A stretch of DNA of 64,000 nucleotides from assembly GCA_000967895.1 (NCBI GenBank), contig FO203512.1:817582-881581 (forward strand), given 5' to 3'. Shown here piece after piece: positions 32,506-41,887 of this stretch (the stretch's first letter is position 1; the number at the start of each line of letters is the position of its first letter). This DNA is from Oleispira antarctica RB-8. Its GTDB lineage: Bacteria; Pseudomonadota; Gammaproteobacteria; Pseudomonadales; Oceanobacteraceae. The position numbers were made by a program, and so were the translations under genes. A model generated the notes under the pieces. That model was not told the origin of the DNA, ran no database searches, and was given only the letters and a program-made list of their open reading frames with translations.

Positions 32506-34680
32506 TTAAAAGGTATGATTAAGTTTTAAGTAAATCGAGCGATACGTCGGTTCTTCTGTCGTGCTGTAAGAATCTAAAGCATTCGATGAATCAAAGAACC
32601 TGTCTTCACGCTTTGCTGTTTTTGCGAACAGGTTAAGCGCTGTTAAGTTGATGGATGTGTTCTTAGTAATTTCACTGCGTATGCTTAAATCTACGCGACT
32701 GTTGGAATCTACTATGTTTTTCTCGAACGAACCGTCTGACAATTCATGCTTCTGGTCATAACCACTTGCGTAATTAATGCTTAGTCCGATCGTTGAGTTA
32801 AAGGTGGCTAAGTTCCAGTCGAACCCTAAATTTCCTAAGTGATCTGGCTGATCAAGAAAACGTCTTTTCTCTCCGGTGCTGGTGATTTTTACTTCGGTTT
32901 CAACCGCGGTGGCATTGAACCAACCCGTGACGTTATTTAAGCCAATGCTATTCAATGGTAAGCGAAATTCAATTTCAGCACCTTGCATGGAACCGTCGCC
33001 AGTATTTTCGGGTGTGGCAACAAAGCGGCCATCGATATTGGTCGTAATGGTTTCTAACTTATCTTCAAAGCTGCGATCAAATACAGATAAGCTCACTAAA
33101 CCATTGTTATCATAAAAGTAATGTTCGAAAGATAAGTCGACGCCTAGAATACTTTCAGGTGTTGCATTCGGGTTACCTGCAGTATCAGGGTCAGAAAAAG
33201 TGCCGTCTTCTTCCGAAATAGTCGGAGACAAGCTTCGTAAGTCAGGTCGGCGTAATGTTTTTGCAACCCCTAAGCGTACATAAGAGCTGTCATCAATGGC
33301 TTGCTTTAGGTTGAACGAAGGCAAGAAAGAGGTGGTGCGTTTGGTCGTGCTGTCGTCGGCGAAATCAATAGTTTCAGTTTTTGAATCTTCTGCTCGTAAA
33401 CCGAAAGTTGTGCTGTTGCCTTCAAATAATGAAAGTGAATCTTGCACATACAAATGATTAATAGATTCGGTTATTTCATAAATGCTATCGATGCTAGGAT
33501 CTTTTTTAACCCCGTTTTTGACTTCACTATTATCTTCTTCTCGGGTTTCTTGCGATAAGCCTAAGCCGTATTCTAATGCGTGCTGACCGACAATGTGTTT
33601 GGCTCTGAACCCTATTTTCATAAGGTTTAAATCCACGCTTTGCTCACGCTGCTTTGTGTCTGTTAGTGCATTTTGTTCATCGAAGTCATCTTGATCACGC
33701 GTGGTATCTTCATAGCCATCTTGCCAATCGATAAAGCTCTTCAATTCGATGTTGTCGGATATCTGTGTATTGAGTTCTGTATACAGGCCCGTATTCTGTC
33801 GTGTGCGTTTACGGAACTCTTTTGAATATTCTTCAACGGTTGATTGGTCGTCGGTTAATGATTTTTTAACATCATTTCTGAATTCAATGGTTTGTAAAAA
33901 GGTGGGTTCAATCGACAGTCTGTTCGCATTATTTAGCGTAATGTCGACGGTCGGTATTAAGTTGATTTGCTCGTAGCGACGTTCGTTGGTTTTTATTTCT
34001 CCGCCGTCTGCTTGGTCATCGGCGGCATATTCGAGTTCGTCTTGGCTTTCGTTACGGCGCTGTTGCTGAATACCACCGGCTAAGGTAACGGATACTCTGT
34101 CATTGCCTGTGCTGTATTGGAACGTAGCATCGCCTATTTGGCCATTATCTTGAAGCGAGCCCATGCCAATCCCGACTTGATTGGGTAGGTATTCGTGGCC
34201 TTGTTTTAAAATGATGTTCACGGTGCCAGCAGCGCCTTGGCCGTCGTTGCTTGCTAAAGGTGTGTGTATGATTTCTATGCGTTCAACCATTGAGCTTGGG
34301 ATGCGGTCTACCTGCACCGAGCGGGATGAGCTGCTATCAATGATGCGGCGACCATTAATGGTTACTTGAGTATATTCAGCACCCAGTCCGCGCAGTTGTA
34401 TTTCGCGGGCACGGTTAGCGCCATCAAAATGGACACCTGAAACACGACGCAGTGCATCGCCTAAAGGCTGATCACCAAATTGATTCAGCTGCTCAGCCAT
34501 AATAATGGTTTGCCCGTTTAACGCATTTTGTTTGGCAAGGTTAGCCAATTGCGCTGAATCATCAATCGCCGATGCGGTAACGGTGACGACATCGAGTTCA
34601 TTTTCTTCAGCGAATAATACGTTCGAAAATAATATCCCTGACAATGATAGGATAAGACCTATAGGGTGTTTATTGAGCAT
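32506..34680 (-). CDS. TonB-dependent outer-membrane receptor
   Basis: A 724-residue outer-membrane receptor. A signal peptide ends about residue 24 (SNVLFA), and a TonB-box-like ELDVVTVTAS follows. The plug domain spans about 45-160 (GDALRRVSGVHFDGANRAREI, IQLRGLGAEYTQVTINGRRI, IEIIHTPLASNDGQGAAGTVNIIL). The rest is a 22-strand barrel ending LKLNHTF with the C-terminal aromatic. The plug resembles receptors of the FepA/colicin I type, so a ferric siderophore is likely. A Fur-like box lies 48 bp upstream, which supports iron control. Confidence 0.88.
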   Translation of the reverse strand: MLNKHPIGLILSLSGILFSNVLFAEENELDVVTVTASAIDDSAQLANLAKQNALNGQTIIMAEQLNQFGDQPLGDALRRVSGVHFDGANRAREIQLRGLGAEYTQVTINGRRIIDSSSSRSVQVDRIPSSMVERIEIIHTPLASNDGQGAAGTVNIILKQGHEYLPNQVGIGMGSLQDNGQIGDATFQYSTGNDRVSVTLAGGIQQQRRNESQDELEYAADDQADGGEIKTNERRYEQINLIPTVDITLNNANRLSIEPTFLQTIEFRNDVKKSLTDDQSTVEEYSKEFRKRTRQNTGLYTELNTQISDNIELKSFIDWQDGYEDTTRDQDDFDEQNALTDTKQREQSVDLNLMKIGFRAKHIVGQHALEYGLGLSQETREEDNSEVKNGVKKDPSIDSIYEITESINHLYVQDSLSLFEGNSTTFGLRAEDSKTETIDFADDSTTKRTTSFLPSFNLKQAIDDSSYVRLGVAKTLRRPDLRSLSPTISEEDGTFSDPDTAGNPNATPESILGVDLSFEHYFYDNNGLVSLSVFDRSFEDKLETITTNIDGRFVATPENTGDGSMQGAEIEFRLPLNSIGLNNVTGWFNATAVETEVKITSTGEKRRFLDQPDHLGNLGFDWNLATFNSTIGLSINYASGYDQKHELSDGSFEKNIVDSNSRVDLSIRSEITKNTSINLTALNLFAKTAKREDRFFDSSNALDSYSTTEEPTYRSIYLKLNHTF

Positions 34681-34727
34681 TGGGCTGCCTTTTCTAAGCT
34701 TTTATCATGAGAAAAGGCAATATAACA

Positions 34728-34752
34728 AATGCTAATAATAATTACTATCATT
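34728..34752. promoter_or_regulatory. Putative Fur box
   Basis: The 25-bp element begins AATGCTAATAATAAT and ends ACTATCATT. It is self-complementary at about 20 of 25 positions and resembles the Fur consensus of repeated GATAAT units. It lies 48 bp upstream of the receptor ATG and 89 bp before the divergent DCC gene, so it could serve both. Confidence 0.65.
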
Positions 34753-34840
34753 CGTATCTTCAGTTTTGTGTACGATAGAACCTAATTAAGGCGTACGTTT
34801 TAAATAGTTGATTGATTTTTGAATAGGAACTGAACAGTTT

Positions 34841-35278
34841 ATGAGCTCTACTATGTTGCCTCCCAATGTCAGTAGCACCGACCACGTCATTTTATTTGAT
34901 GGTGTATGCAAGCTTTGTAATGCTTGGTCTAATTTTATAATCCAACACGATCGGCAGGGTGTTTTTAAGTTGTGCAGTGTTCAATCTGAAGAAGGCCAAA
35001 AGATATTAAAGCACTTTGGTTTATCGACGGAGGTTTATGACAGTATGCTTTATGTTGAAGGCGATCAGTTCTATTTACAAAGTGATGCGTTTTTTAAGGT
35101 CGCTGCCCAGTTACGTTTTCCATGGAAAGCGGTGTGTATTTTCCGTGTTATTCCTAAGCCTATTCGAAATTGGCTATACGATCGAATTGCATTAAATCGT
35201 TATCGTTTATTTGGCAAGTATGATTATTGTTCGTTACCCACGGCTGACCATGAGGCTAGATACTTAAGTGAAAAGTAA
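34841..35278 (+). CDS. DCC family thiol-disulfide oxidoreductase-like protein (DUF393)
   Basis: A 145-residue protein with the family signature VILFDGVCKLCNAW, in which Asp20, Cys23 and Cys26 give the DxxCxxC (DCC) motif in a thioredoxin-like setting. FKLCSVQSEEGQKILKHFGL and ALNRYRLFGKYDYC are also typical. The family is thought to do thiol-disulfide chemistry, but its role is not established. It overlaps the DoxX-like membrane gene by 11 bp, so the two are co-translated. Confidence 0.82.
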   Translation: MSSTMLPPNVSSTDHVILFDGVCKLCNAWSNFIIQHDRQGVFKLCSVQSEEGQKILKHFGLSTEVYDSMLYVEGDQFYLQSDAFFKVAAQLRFPWKAVCIFRVIPKPIRNWLYDRIALNRYRLFGKYDYCSLPTADHEARYLSEK

Positions 35279-35693
35279 TCCATTACAGCAAGTTAATATC
35301 GTGAGTCGGGTTTTATTAGGATTTCTGTTTGTCTACCATGGCCTGGTTCCAAAAATTCTATGGTTGAGCACTGCTGAGGTTCACTTGGTTGATGTTAGTG
35401 GTATCGGTATTTCAGCCACACTTATCTCGCCGCTGGCGGGTGTATTAGAAATACTACTGGGTTTTGCCATTATTGTGCTTAGAAAATTGGATTTTCTAAT
35501 ATACGCCGCAGCTGCTTCGCTATTAGGTTTATTGGCTTATGTTGCGGTAATGAGCCCTGAATTTTTAGTTGAAGCGTTCAATCCTGTGACTACCAATGTT
35601 TTAGGTATGGGCTTGTGTTATTTGATTTTATTAACTCAACGATATGAGGATGTATCACTAGAGTTACTTGAAGGTGATGGTGAAAAGGGTTAG
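35268..35693 (+). CDS. DoxX-like membrane protein
   Basis: A 141-residue protein with four hydrophobic helices. The first helix (SRVLLGFLFVYHGLVPKILW) and the glutamate-bearing third block (PLAGVLEILLGFAIIVL) match the DoxX-like family seen beside DCC proteins and SDR enzymes. It lies in the inner membrane, and its function is unknown. Its start overlaps the end of the DCC gene, and pairing of a thiol oxidoreductase with a DoxX-type quinone-linked membrane protein suggests a redox role. Confidence 0.75.
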   Translation: MKSNPLQQVNIVSRVLLGFLFVYHGLVPKILWLSTAEVHLVDVSGIGISATLISPLAGVLEILLGFAIIVLRKLDFLIYAAAASLLGLLAYVAVMSPEFLVEAFNPVTTNVLGMGLCYLILLTQRYEDVSLELLEGDGEKG

Positions 35694-35723
35694 TTTTAGT
35701 GCAAATAAAACGGAGTGGTTAGC

Positions 35724-35999
35724 ATGGATGATTTTTTAGCAGTAGTCGCAATATTTATCTCTTGTATCAGCGGGTATTTAGTATTTGATCTTTTCTACAC
35801 AGGATTTTCATGGTCTGTATTATTAGGCGCAGCCTTTGGTTTTATTCTTGTGCATATAATTTGGCCAAAAAAACATGATAGTGACAGTGCTTGGTATGAT
35901 GCTCTTGAATTTATCTTTGATTTTCCTTATCGCTTTGCAACCGCTTGTATTCGAGGTGTTGTGAAAGGTGGGGCTGATGTTGTTGATATAGATTTATAA
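35724..35999 (+). CDS. Small two-helix membrane protein
   Basis: A 91-residue protein from ATG 35724 with GGAG nine bases upstream (a GTG at 35715 is less likely). Two hydrophobic helices are at about 3-24 and 28-46, then a soluble acidic/aromatic tail (DSDSAWYDALEFIFDFPYRF). Family not recognised. It lies 30 bp after the DoxX-like gene and could belong to its transcript. Confidence 0.6.
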   Translation: MDDFLAVVAIFISCISGYLVFDLFYTGFSWSVLLGAAFGFILVHIIWPKKHDSDSAWYDALEFIFDFPYRFATACIRGVVKGGADVVDIDL

Positions 36000-36085
36000 T
36001 ATTTAAAGTTTAAAGAGTACTGATTATTATGATCATTACTCTTTATATTAAAAATATTTTTTAACCTATTTTTTTAAGAGTGAAT

Positions 36086-36397
36086 ATGGAATTAGTCGTT
36101 TCGAAAGTATTAGCTTGGAGCATGGCATTTATTAATATCTTTGCTTTTTCTGGGCTGATATATAGATTTCATATATATGAACTGATCCCTGTGGCATTAG
36201 GAGATGCTTATGGTATCGGTGATGTAATTGATTTGCTCTTTGCATTTATTATCATTGTTTGTTGGTCTCTGTCTGTTTTTAGTGCTTTGATTCTTTCTGT
36301 TATAAATTTTAAAGATAATTGGACGTTCTCAATTAAAACTTCATTGTTTTCGACATTGGTCTTAGTTGGATATTTTGTTGTAAAGGATTCATATTAA
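36086..36397 (+). CDS. Small three-helix membrane protein
   Basis: About 103 residues from ATG 36086 (a GTG at 36080 is possible). Three hydrophobic helices (about 8-24, 45-72, 82-97) make it an inner-membrane protein. The family is unknown, and no motif stands out. Confidence 0.55.
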   Translation: MELVVSKVLAWSMAFINIFAFSGLIYRFHIYELIPVALGDAYGIGDVIDLLFAFIIIVCWSLSVFSALILSVINFKDNWTFSIKTSLFSTLVLVGYFVVKDSY

Positions 36398-36468
36398 TTA
36401 TTTTAACTTCTCTTATCGCTAGGGGTGTTATAGTGCAGTTATAATTTTTAACCAGATTGGCCCATATC

Positions 36469-37308
36469 ATGTCCTGCTATTACCTCCATTCAGACAATGC
36501 TAAACAGGCATTGGATGCTATCGCCAAAGGACTTTCTACTGTCCGTCTTTCTACAGACCTCCATATTACTGAGCAGGACTTTGCTGTAAACGCAGAGGGT
36601 TTGATACTCGACGAAGACAATCAGCTGACCATTGCTGAACTTAAAAAAATTGTTAAAAAAACGGGCAGAATCTATCTTTGCCAAGATGGCGATATGGATC
36701 CACTGGAAGATCGCAGTGTGGGTTACTACAAGCTTGCCCCTACCAATGGTGCGCCGTTGTTAGAAATTAGTGGCGTTAAGATGCACATTTCGAAGGGGAC
36801 AGACCCTTTTACCAGCGCTTCAGAGATGGCTCAGCAAGCGGTAACCAAGGGTGATCGAGTATTGGATTGCTGTAGTGGGCTGGGTTATGCGGCCATCGCG
36901 GCTCATCGCTTGGGTGCCAGTGAGGTACTAACCATTGAGCTGAGTCCTGAGGTGATGGGATTGCGCGCGCAGAATCCTTGGTCAAAAGATTTGGGTAATG
37001 AAGGCATTGTGCAGAAGCAGGGCAGTAGTTATGAATTAATTCAGACTATGTCTGCGACGTCTTTCGATGCGGTTGTGCACGATCCACCACGTTTCTCTTT
37101 AGCGGGTGAGCTTTATAGCGAAGAATTTTATCGCGAAATTTATCGTGTACTGCGCCATGGAGGTCGACTATTCCATTACACGGGCAATCCTCATGTTATA
37201 AAAACAGGCAGTAGCTTTGTTGATGGTGTGATTCGCAGGCTGAAGGCCGCGGGTTTTAAAAATGTTAAAAAAGTTGAACACTTGATGGGTGTGAGTGCGC
37301 AGAAATAG
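36469..37308 (+). CDS. SAM-dependent methyltransferase
   Basis: About 279 residues from ATG 36469 (a TTG start at 36457 would add four). The C-terminal two thirds carry a Rossmann methyltransferase: RVLDCCSGLGYAAIAAH (motif I, SAM binding), EVLTIELSPEV (motif II), and VVHDPPRFSLAG (motif IV DPPR, the NPPY-like catalytic motif), then YRVLRHGGRLFHYTG. The DPPR motif and the fold suggest a base or amino group in nucleic acid or protein as target, but the substrate is not known. The N-terminal 90 residues are family-specific. Confidence 0.78.
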   Translation: MSCYYLHSDNAKQALDAIAKGLSTVRLSTDLHITEQDFAVNAEGLILDEDNQLTIAELKKIVKKTGRIYLCQDGDMDPLEDRSVGYYKLAPTNGAPLLEISGVKMHISKGTDPFTSASEMAQQAVTKGDRVLDCCSGLGYAAIAAHRLGASEVLTIELSPEVMGLRAQNPWSKDLGNEGIVQKQGSSYELIQTMSATSFDAVVHDPPRFSLAGELYSEEFYREIYRVLRHGGRLFHYTGNPHVIKTGSSFVDGVIRRLKAAGFKNVKKVEHLMGVSAQK

Positions 37309-37423
37309 CCAATCAAGTTCTAACGTCGAATCATCATAATCATACTTACGACATAAGTATCATTAATCATAACTGGGTAGGTATTCAGCAGAATTTGTCT
37401 TATAAATTATCACGGTAGATTTA

Positions 37424-37549
37424 ATGAATGCTTTAGACATGCATTATAGAATAGCGAATATTAATGATTTAGAAAACTTAGCTCAGTTGCATGCTGAGCT
37501 ACGTTACATACTGCGTGTTGACGCGACTCTTATAGAGGCATATTTCTGA
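37424..37549 (+). pseudogene. GNAT acetyltransferase N-terminal fragment
   Basis: The 41-codon frame MHYRIANINDLENLAQLHAE looks like the first strand and helix of a GNAT acetyltransferase (R-x-A-x-x-x-D-x-x-x-L-x-x-L) and then stops. The acetyl-CoA-binding part is missing. The remaining stretch 37309-37423 and 37550-37673 shows no convincing gene. Confidence 0.45.
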
Positions 37550-37673
37550 GATATTGGTAAACAGCTTATGTATTTAATTGCTCAGTGGATAGATCAACCA
37601 TTTGAGCATATCTGTTTCATTATCACACTGGCTAGGATACAGTTTCATTCTGAATTTCAGCGGGTAGGTAGAT

Positions 37674-38735
37674 ATGGATATACATTCAAAATTAGAGGCT
37701 CAAGGGCGAGTAGATCAAGTACTTGCTTTCCAATCCGAACTTTCGTTTCTAGAACAGCACGAACTGCTAATTTTAGATGATGCGCAGAATACCCGCTTAC
37801 AGTCTTATCATGCTCAGTTATTAACGTCACTGCAGAAGTCATACGATGTTGATTTGAATTCTAATGAAAAGCAATTAACGATGGGGATGAAGATTGCATC
37901 TTTTATTGGTGCGCTAGGGCTTGCGGCAAGTCTTTTCTTTTTGTTCTATCAGTTTTGGGATAAGTTTGCTCTTTTAAGCCAGGTCGCTATTTTGGTAGCA
38001 ACACCGGTACTCGGTTTGATGGCCACTTATTTTATCTCAATAAAAGAAACGACGGGTTACTATGCAAAGTTAATGGCTCTGGTGACCTTATCTGGATTCG
38101 TTTTGAATTTGGTTATGTTGGGAAGTATTTTTAACATTACTCCATCGCCTAACGCCTTTTTCGTGTGGGCGGTATTAGCCTTTTTTCTCGCCTATTCCAC
38201 TGATAATCGATTATTGCTGGCCGCAGGTATTTTCAGTATTGCCTTTTTTATATCGGCTCGCGTTGGTGTATGGGGCGGTCTGTATTGGCTTAATTTAGGC
38301 GAGCGGCCCGAAAACTTTTTTGTCGCTGCACTCATTCTATTCTGGGTTCCTGCTTTTTCTCATACTCGTTATGCTGGCTTCGATAGCATTTATCGCGTAT
38401 TAGCGATGGTGCTGTTTTTTATACCCGTGCTGGTGCTTTCTCATTGGGGATCTGGCAGCTATTTAGATTTTGATCGGGATGTTATTGAGGGTGTGTACCA
38501 AGCTGCGGGGTTCTTCTTCAGCGGGTTATTGATTTGGCTGGGTATTAAGCGAGGCTGGTTGGACGTTGTTAATACTGGCAATGTCTTTTTTGTATTATTT
38601 CTTTATACCAAGATGTTTGATTGGTGGTGGGAGATAATGCCTAAATATGTTTTCTTCTTATTGGTTGGATTATTCGCCATTTTATTATTGACGATCTTTA
38701 AACGCTTGAAAAATAGCCTGGGAGAGTCAGCATGA
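37674..38735 (+). CDS. DUF2157-type multi-helix membrane protein
   Basis: A 353-residue protein. A soluble helical N-terminus (about 1-70) matches the DUF2157 start, and then about nine to ten hydrophobic helices fill the rest. It lies in the inner membrane. Its last codon overlaps the next ATG by four bases (ATGA). DUF2157 proteins are commonly paired with DUF4401 or GDYXXLXY/DUF4824 proteins, as here. No biochemical role is established. Confidence 0.72.
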   Translation: MDIHSKLEAQGRVDQVLAFQSELSFLEQHELLILDDAQNTRLQSYHAQLLTSLQKSYDVDLNSNEKQLTMGMKIASFIGALGLAASLFFLFYQFWDKFALLSQVAILVATPVLGLMATYFISIKETTGYYAKLMALVTLSGFVLNLVMLGSIFNITPSPNAFFVWAVLAFFLAYSTDNRLLLAAGIFSIAFFISARVGVWGGLYWLNLGERPENFFVAALILFWVPAFSHTRYAGFDSIYRVLAMVLFFIPVLVLSHWGSGSYLDFDRDVIEGVYQAAGFFFSGLLIWLGIKRGWLDVVNTGNVFFVLFLYTKMFDWWWEIMPKYVFFLLVGLFAILLLTIFKRLKNSLGESA

Positions 38736-39589
38736 AACATTTACCTGGTTCAAAAACGTTATTCATATTAGCTCTATCTCTTGTCTTACTTGTTAATGCC
38801 TTTATTTTAATAGGTGTCTGGTATAACCGCAGTGGCCTAGCTGAATCAGTAGTTGTACTGACAGAGCGCGAGCTGCATATGCCGTATCGTTGGAATAGAG
38901 ATCAAACCTCTGTGCGCATCGATTGGCGCGCTATATCATCGGATGGTGATAGTTACAGTGGCTACAGTTCACCCGCATGGTTTGATGAAAATAAGTTAGT
39001 GTCGTTAGGGTTTGAGTTTTCTGACGATTCTGCCACCGATTATAAAAAACACTTTATTGAAGCGGAAGCTGTCTTGGTTCTGGAGTATGATGGTGAGACT
39101 TATCAGCAAGCGGTTAAGCATGCTCAGAAGCGGGTTCTAGATATTGAAAAGAAACTGAGTCGGTTAGTTGACGATGAAGATTTATTGTCTGACTTAAAAA
39201 GAGCGAAAGAAAATTTGAAGCATGAAGAGCAATCAGCATCTCGTCTTTTTGTGATTGACGCGGGTCTGGATAAAGAAGTGTTACGAATTCAGTATCCTGA
39301 TAATCAGCGCTATATTCTTGCTTATGGCATTGTTGATGTAAGATCGACTGGGTCTTATCGCAATAATACCAAGCCTACTTTTTCTGGCCGAATAGATCGA
39401 TTAAGTGTTCAGTATCTTTATATTGATAATAGTGTCTATTCAAATATTGATAAGCTGAAACCCAGTTTACAATATTCACGTAATGAAAATTCACCACGTT
39501 TTAGTCTAGCGGTTCATTACGGGCAGAAATTAGAGCCGTGGATTGATTCGTCTTCTTTCGCACTTTTAAACAACAGCATAAGCCGATAA
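38732..39589 (+). CDS. DUF4824-type membrane-anchored protein
   Basis: A 285-residue protein with one N-terminal membrane helix (about 9-29) and a large extracytoplasmic domain. YNRSGLAESVVVLTERELH near the start and LGFEFS are typical of DUF4824 proteins encoded beside DUF2157. A coiled segment (AQKRVLDIEKKLSRLVDDED) is in the middle. Translationally coupled to the upstream gene by ATGA. Its last 89 bases overlap, on the other strand, the end of the Lnt-like gene. Confidence 0.7.
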   Translation: MKHLPGSKTLFILALSLVLLVNAFILIGVWYNRSGLAESVVVLTERELHMPYRWNRDQTSVRIDWRAISSDGDSYSGYSSPAWFDENKLVSLGFEFSDDSATDYKKHFIEAEAVLVLEYDGETYQQAVKHAQKRVLDIEKKLSRLVDDEDLLSDLKRAKENLKHEEQSASRLFVIDAGLDKEVLRIQYPDNQRYILAYGIVDVRSTGSYRNNTKPTFSGRIDRLSVQYLYIDNSVYSNIDKLKPSLQYSRNENSPRFSLAVHYGQKLEPWIDSSSFALLNNSISR

Positions 39590-41189
39590 AAAGGATCAAA
39601 CCATAAGCGCTATAAATGAATAAATGTGGGTAATGACTGAAAAAACTGCCTTGAGAGTCTTTCTCGTAGGGAACATCAATGATGTATCCGCCGGCTTGAT
39701 TCGCTTTCGTTTTAAAAATGATTGTGCCGTTTGGCATCGCTACGATGGATGGCCCATTATTCAAGACATGCACTAACGGAAGTCTATTCTCAACGGCGCG
39801 CAGTATTGAAGCGTTGGTGTGCTGATAAGGTTGGTGAGTAGAACCAAACCAGCCATCGCTGGATAGTGCGACTAGCAGGTCAGTGTTTGGAACTTTGCGT
39901 AATGCGCTTGCTACCGCTTCGGCAACAAATTCTGGGAATATGGTTTCGTAGCAAATCAATGGCACTATATTGAATGCATTATTCTTAACTGCGTTATTTG
40001 TTAATTCGCTGCTAAAGACCTGGTGTGATTCTCCCTTTTCCATTTCGTTAAGAAACGATCCAAAGAAGCCTTCAACCCAACGTTTTAGCACGGGTATATC
40101 ACTGGCAAAAGGAACGTATTCACCGAAGGCGATGCGTTTCATCTTTTGATAGTGCCCGATCATTTCCCCCTGTTCTGATAGCATGACAGCAGTATTGTAC
40201 TGTTGTTTTACTAGGGGGTTTAAAACGTTTTGGGTCTGCTCAATGTCCTGAAAAATTAAACGTGTATTGAGTGCGTTAATTTGATGGCGGTAAGCTTCAG
40301 CTATCTGGGGTTGGTCTAGGTAAGCTTTGTATTTTGCTTCTGGCCAAATAACTATTTCTGCACCAATACTGGCTAGGCGTTGTGTCATGGCCATTTCAGG
40401 TGGAAGGGAGCGGCTGTAACCCGAGTAGAGCGTTTGTTTTTTTAGGCTGGGAGTTTCGTTAGGTTGTACTAAGCCGATGCGTACGGTGTTCCATTGTTGA
40501 ATTTTTGATTCCCATGCTAGGTTGGAAGACCAGCCATAATAGAACCATGATATTAGCAATAACAGTGCGATTCCTAAGGGCCATTTATTCTGACTGTATC
40601 TTTTTTGATGTGTGGGTGAGTGTTCTGCTAATAAATATGGCAGTACAAGTCTAAAAATAACGATATTGGTTAAGGCTATAATGGCATCTAAACCGTATAC
40701 GCCGACAAATTCTATTGCTTGTATCGCAACTAAAAACTGACTTTGACTCTCGCCTAAGTGCGCGGTAAAAATCATGGGGTATATTGCAAATACTGATACG
40801 ACGATCAGTGGAAATAAAAAATATTCATGTACGTTAATACGTTGTTTGATGGCCTCAAATAACAAGGTAATAAAACCGAAGAGTTGAGCGCAATACAGCC
40901 AAAATATGACGGAAAATACAGTGCTTAAAATGATACCGTAGCCTTTTGATAGCATTAAAAAATCGATCATCCAATAACTGACACTGATAGAAAAGGTAAG
41001 GCCCGTTATCGCGCCTAAATAATAAATTCTGAATAAACCAGTACTTTTTTCAATGGCGATTAATAAGGGAATAAACCCTATCCAAGATAAGCCATAATGT
41101 TGTGGGCTTAAAAAAGGGATGGATAGCAATATCCCTGATAAGGCGGATAATAATGCTAATAGAGTCAGTGAGAGAGAACCGTTGCGCAT
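39501..41189 (-). CDS. Apolipoprotein N-acyltransferase-like protein
   Basis: Integral membrane enzyme of the Lnt type: about seven helices in the first 220 residues, then a periplasmic nitrilase-fold domain, then a final helix. The catalytic triad is present: Glu284 (IWPEAKYK), Lys349 (HYQKMKRIAFGEYVPF) and Cys413 (PLICYETIFPE). At 562 residues it is longer than E. coli Lnt (512), and it is encoded with lipase-chaperone-like genes. It could be the housekeeping Lnt or a second, dedicated acyltransferase; the usual corC-lnt site after ybeY (58 kb) lacks lnt here. It overlaps the convergent DUF4824 gene by 89 bp. Confidence 0.82.
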   Translation of the reverse strand: MRNGSLSLTLLALLSALSGILLSIPFLSPQHYGLSWIGFIPLLIAIEKSTGLFRIYYLGAITGLTFSISVSYWMIDFLMLSKGYGIILSTVFSVIFWLYCAQLFGFITLLFEAIKQRINVHEYFLFPLIVVSVFAIYPMIFTAHLGESQSQFLVAIQAIEFVGVYGLDAIIALTNIVIFRLVLPYLLAEHSPTHQKRYSQNKWPLGIALLLLISWFYYGWSSNLAWESKIQQWNTVRIGLVQPNETPSLKKQTLYSGYSRSLPPEMAMTQRLASIGAEIVIWPEAKYKAYLDQPQIAEAYRHQINALNTRLIFQDIEQTQNVLNPLVKQQYNTAVMLSEQGEMIGHYQKMKRIAFGEYVPFASDIPVLKRWVEGFFGSFLNEMEKGESHQVFSSELTNNAVKNNAFNIVPLICYETIFPEFVAEAVASALRKVPNTDLLVALSSDGWFGSTHQPYQHTNASILRAVENRLPLVHVLNNGPSIVAMPNGTIIFKTKANQAGGYIIDVPYEKDSQGSFFSHYPHLFIYSAYGLILFIGLCCCLKVRKKTNQSTALISARNEPLD

Positions 41190-41194
41190 GGGTG

Positions 41195-41887
41195 CTATTG
41201 CCTTTTCAATTGGCTTTTCAGCATTTGACGTTGTTGTTCCTTTTGTTGATGGCTTAAATTAGGATTTTCTTGAATGGCTAGACGTTCTAGGAGGTAACGA
41301 GTAATGGCTCGTTTGTTACCAAATAATTGGGTAGCGACATCGGCCCCTAGATGATGATTCTGTCGAGCTTCTGTTTTTAAAAAGTTTGCCAAGGATGTTG
41401 TCTTATTCGTTGTCTTATTCGTTGCGTCTTGTAGGTGGTAATAGTTCATCAATAAAGTAGCCAACTGTGTTCCGGCTATACCAGGTAGCCCTTTTGAAAC
41501 TAAGAAGGCTATGCGGTTTTCTGTTTTTTTATTCAGGTTCTGCGGCATTGACGCGACCGATTTTGTTAATATGTGTGCTAACTCAGGATTAATTAACAAC
41601 TCTCCATGACTGTTCAGCTTTACTTGCGTTAGTATTTCTTCGGTCTCTTCATAATTGAAATGCCACTGCTGTGCCGAGATAGGGTCGGGAAAGAGGGCAT
41701 TAACCGCGATGGGTTGCTGCCAGTCAGTTTTCCCACTTTTGGTTGACTCAGATGGTAAGCCGGACGGTAAGTCAGTATGGATTGACCATAAGGTGATTCC
41801 TGAATATATAAAGGCCAGTAAGCATAGCCATGCTATTCGACTATGGCTGATCAAGTTGCAAGTGGCGAACATTCGCCAGCTCTTCAT
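41195..41887 (-). CDS. Lipase chaperone (Lif/LifO)-like protein 2
   Basis: A 230-residue protein with one N-terminal membrane helix (about 18-35) and a periplasmic helical domain. It has the Lif-type pattern VKLNSHGELLINPEL, a helix pair with GLPGIAGTQLATLLMNYYHL, and RQNHHLGADVATQLFG followed by LSHQQKEQQRQ, as in the middle of lipase-specific foldases. It is shorter than true Lif (about 340) and lacks a clear RxxFDY motif. It overlaps the first Lif-like gene by 47 bp and leads to the Lnt-like gene after 5 bp. Confidence 0.62.
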   Translation of the reverse strand: MKSWRMFATCNLISHSRIAWLCLLAFIYSGITLWSIHTDLPSGLPSESTKSGKTDWQQPIAVNALFPDPISAQQWHFNYEETEEILTQVKLNSHGELLINPELAHILTKSVASMPQNLNKKTENRIAFLVSKGLPGIAGTQLATLLMNYYHLQDATNKTTNKTTSLANFLKTEARQNHHLGADVATQLFGNKRAITRYLLERLAIQENPNLSHQQKEQQRQMLKSQLKRQ

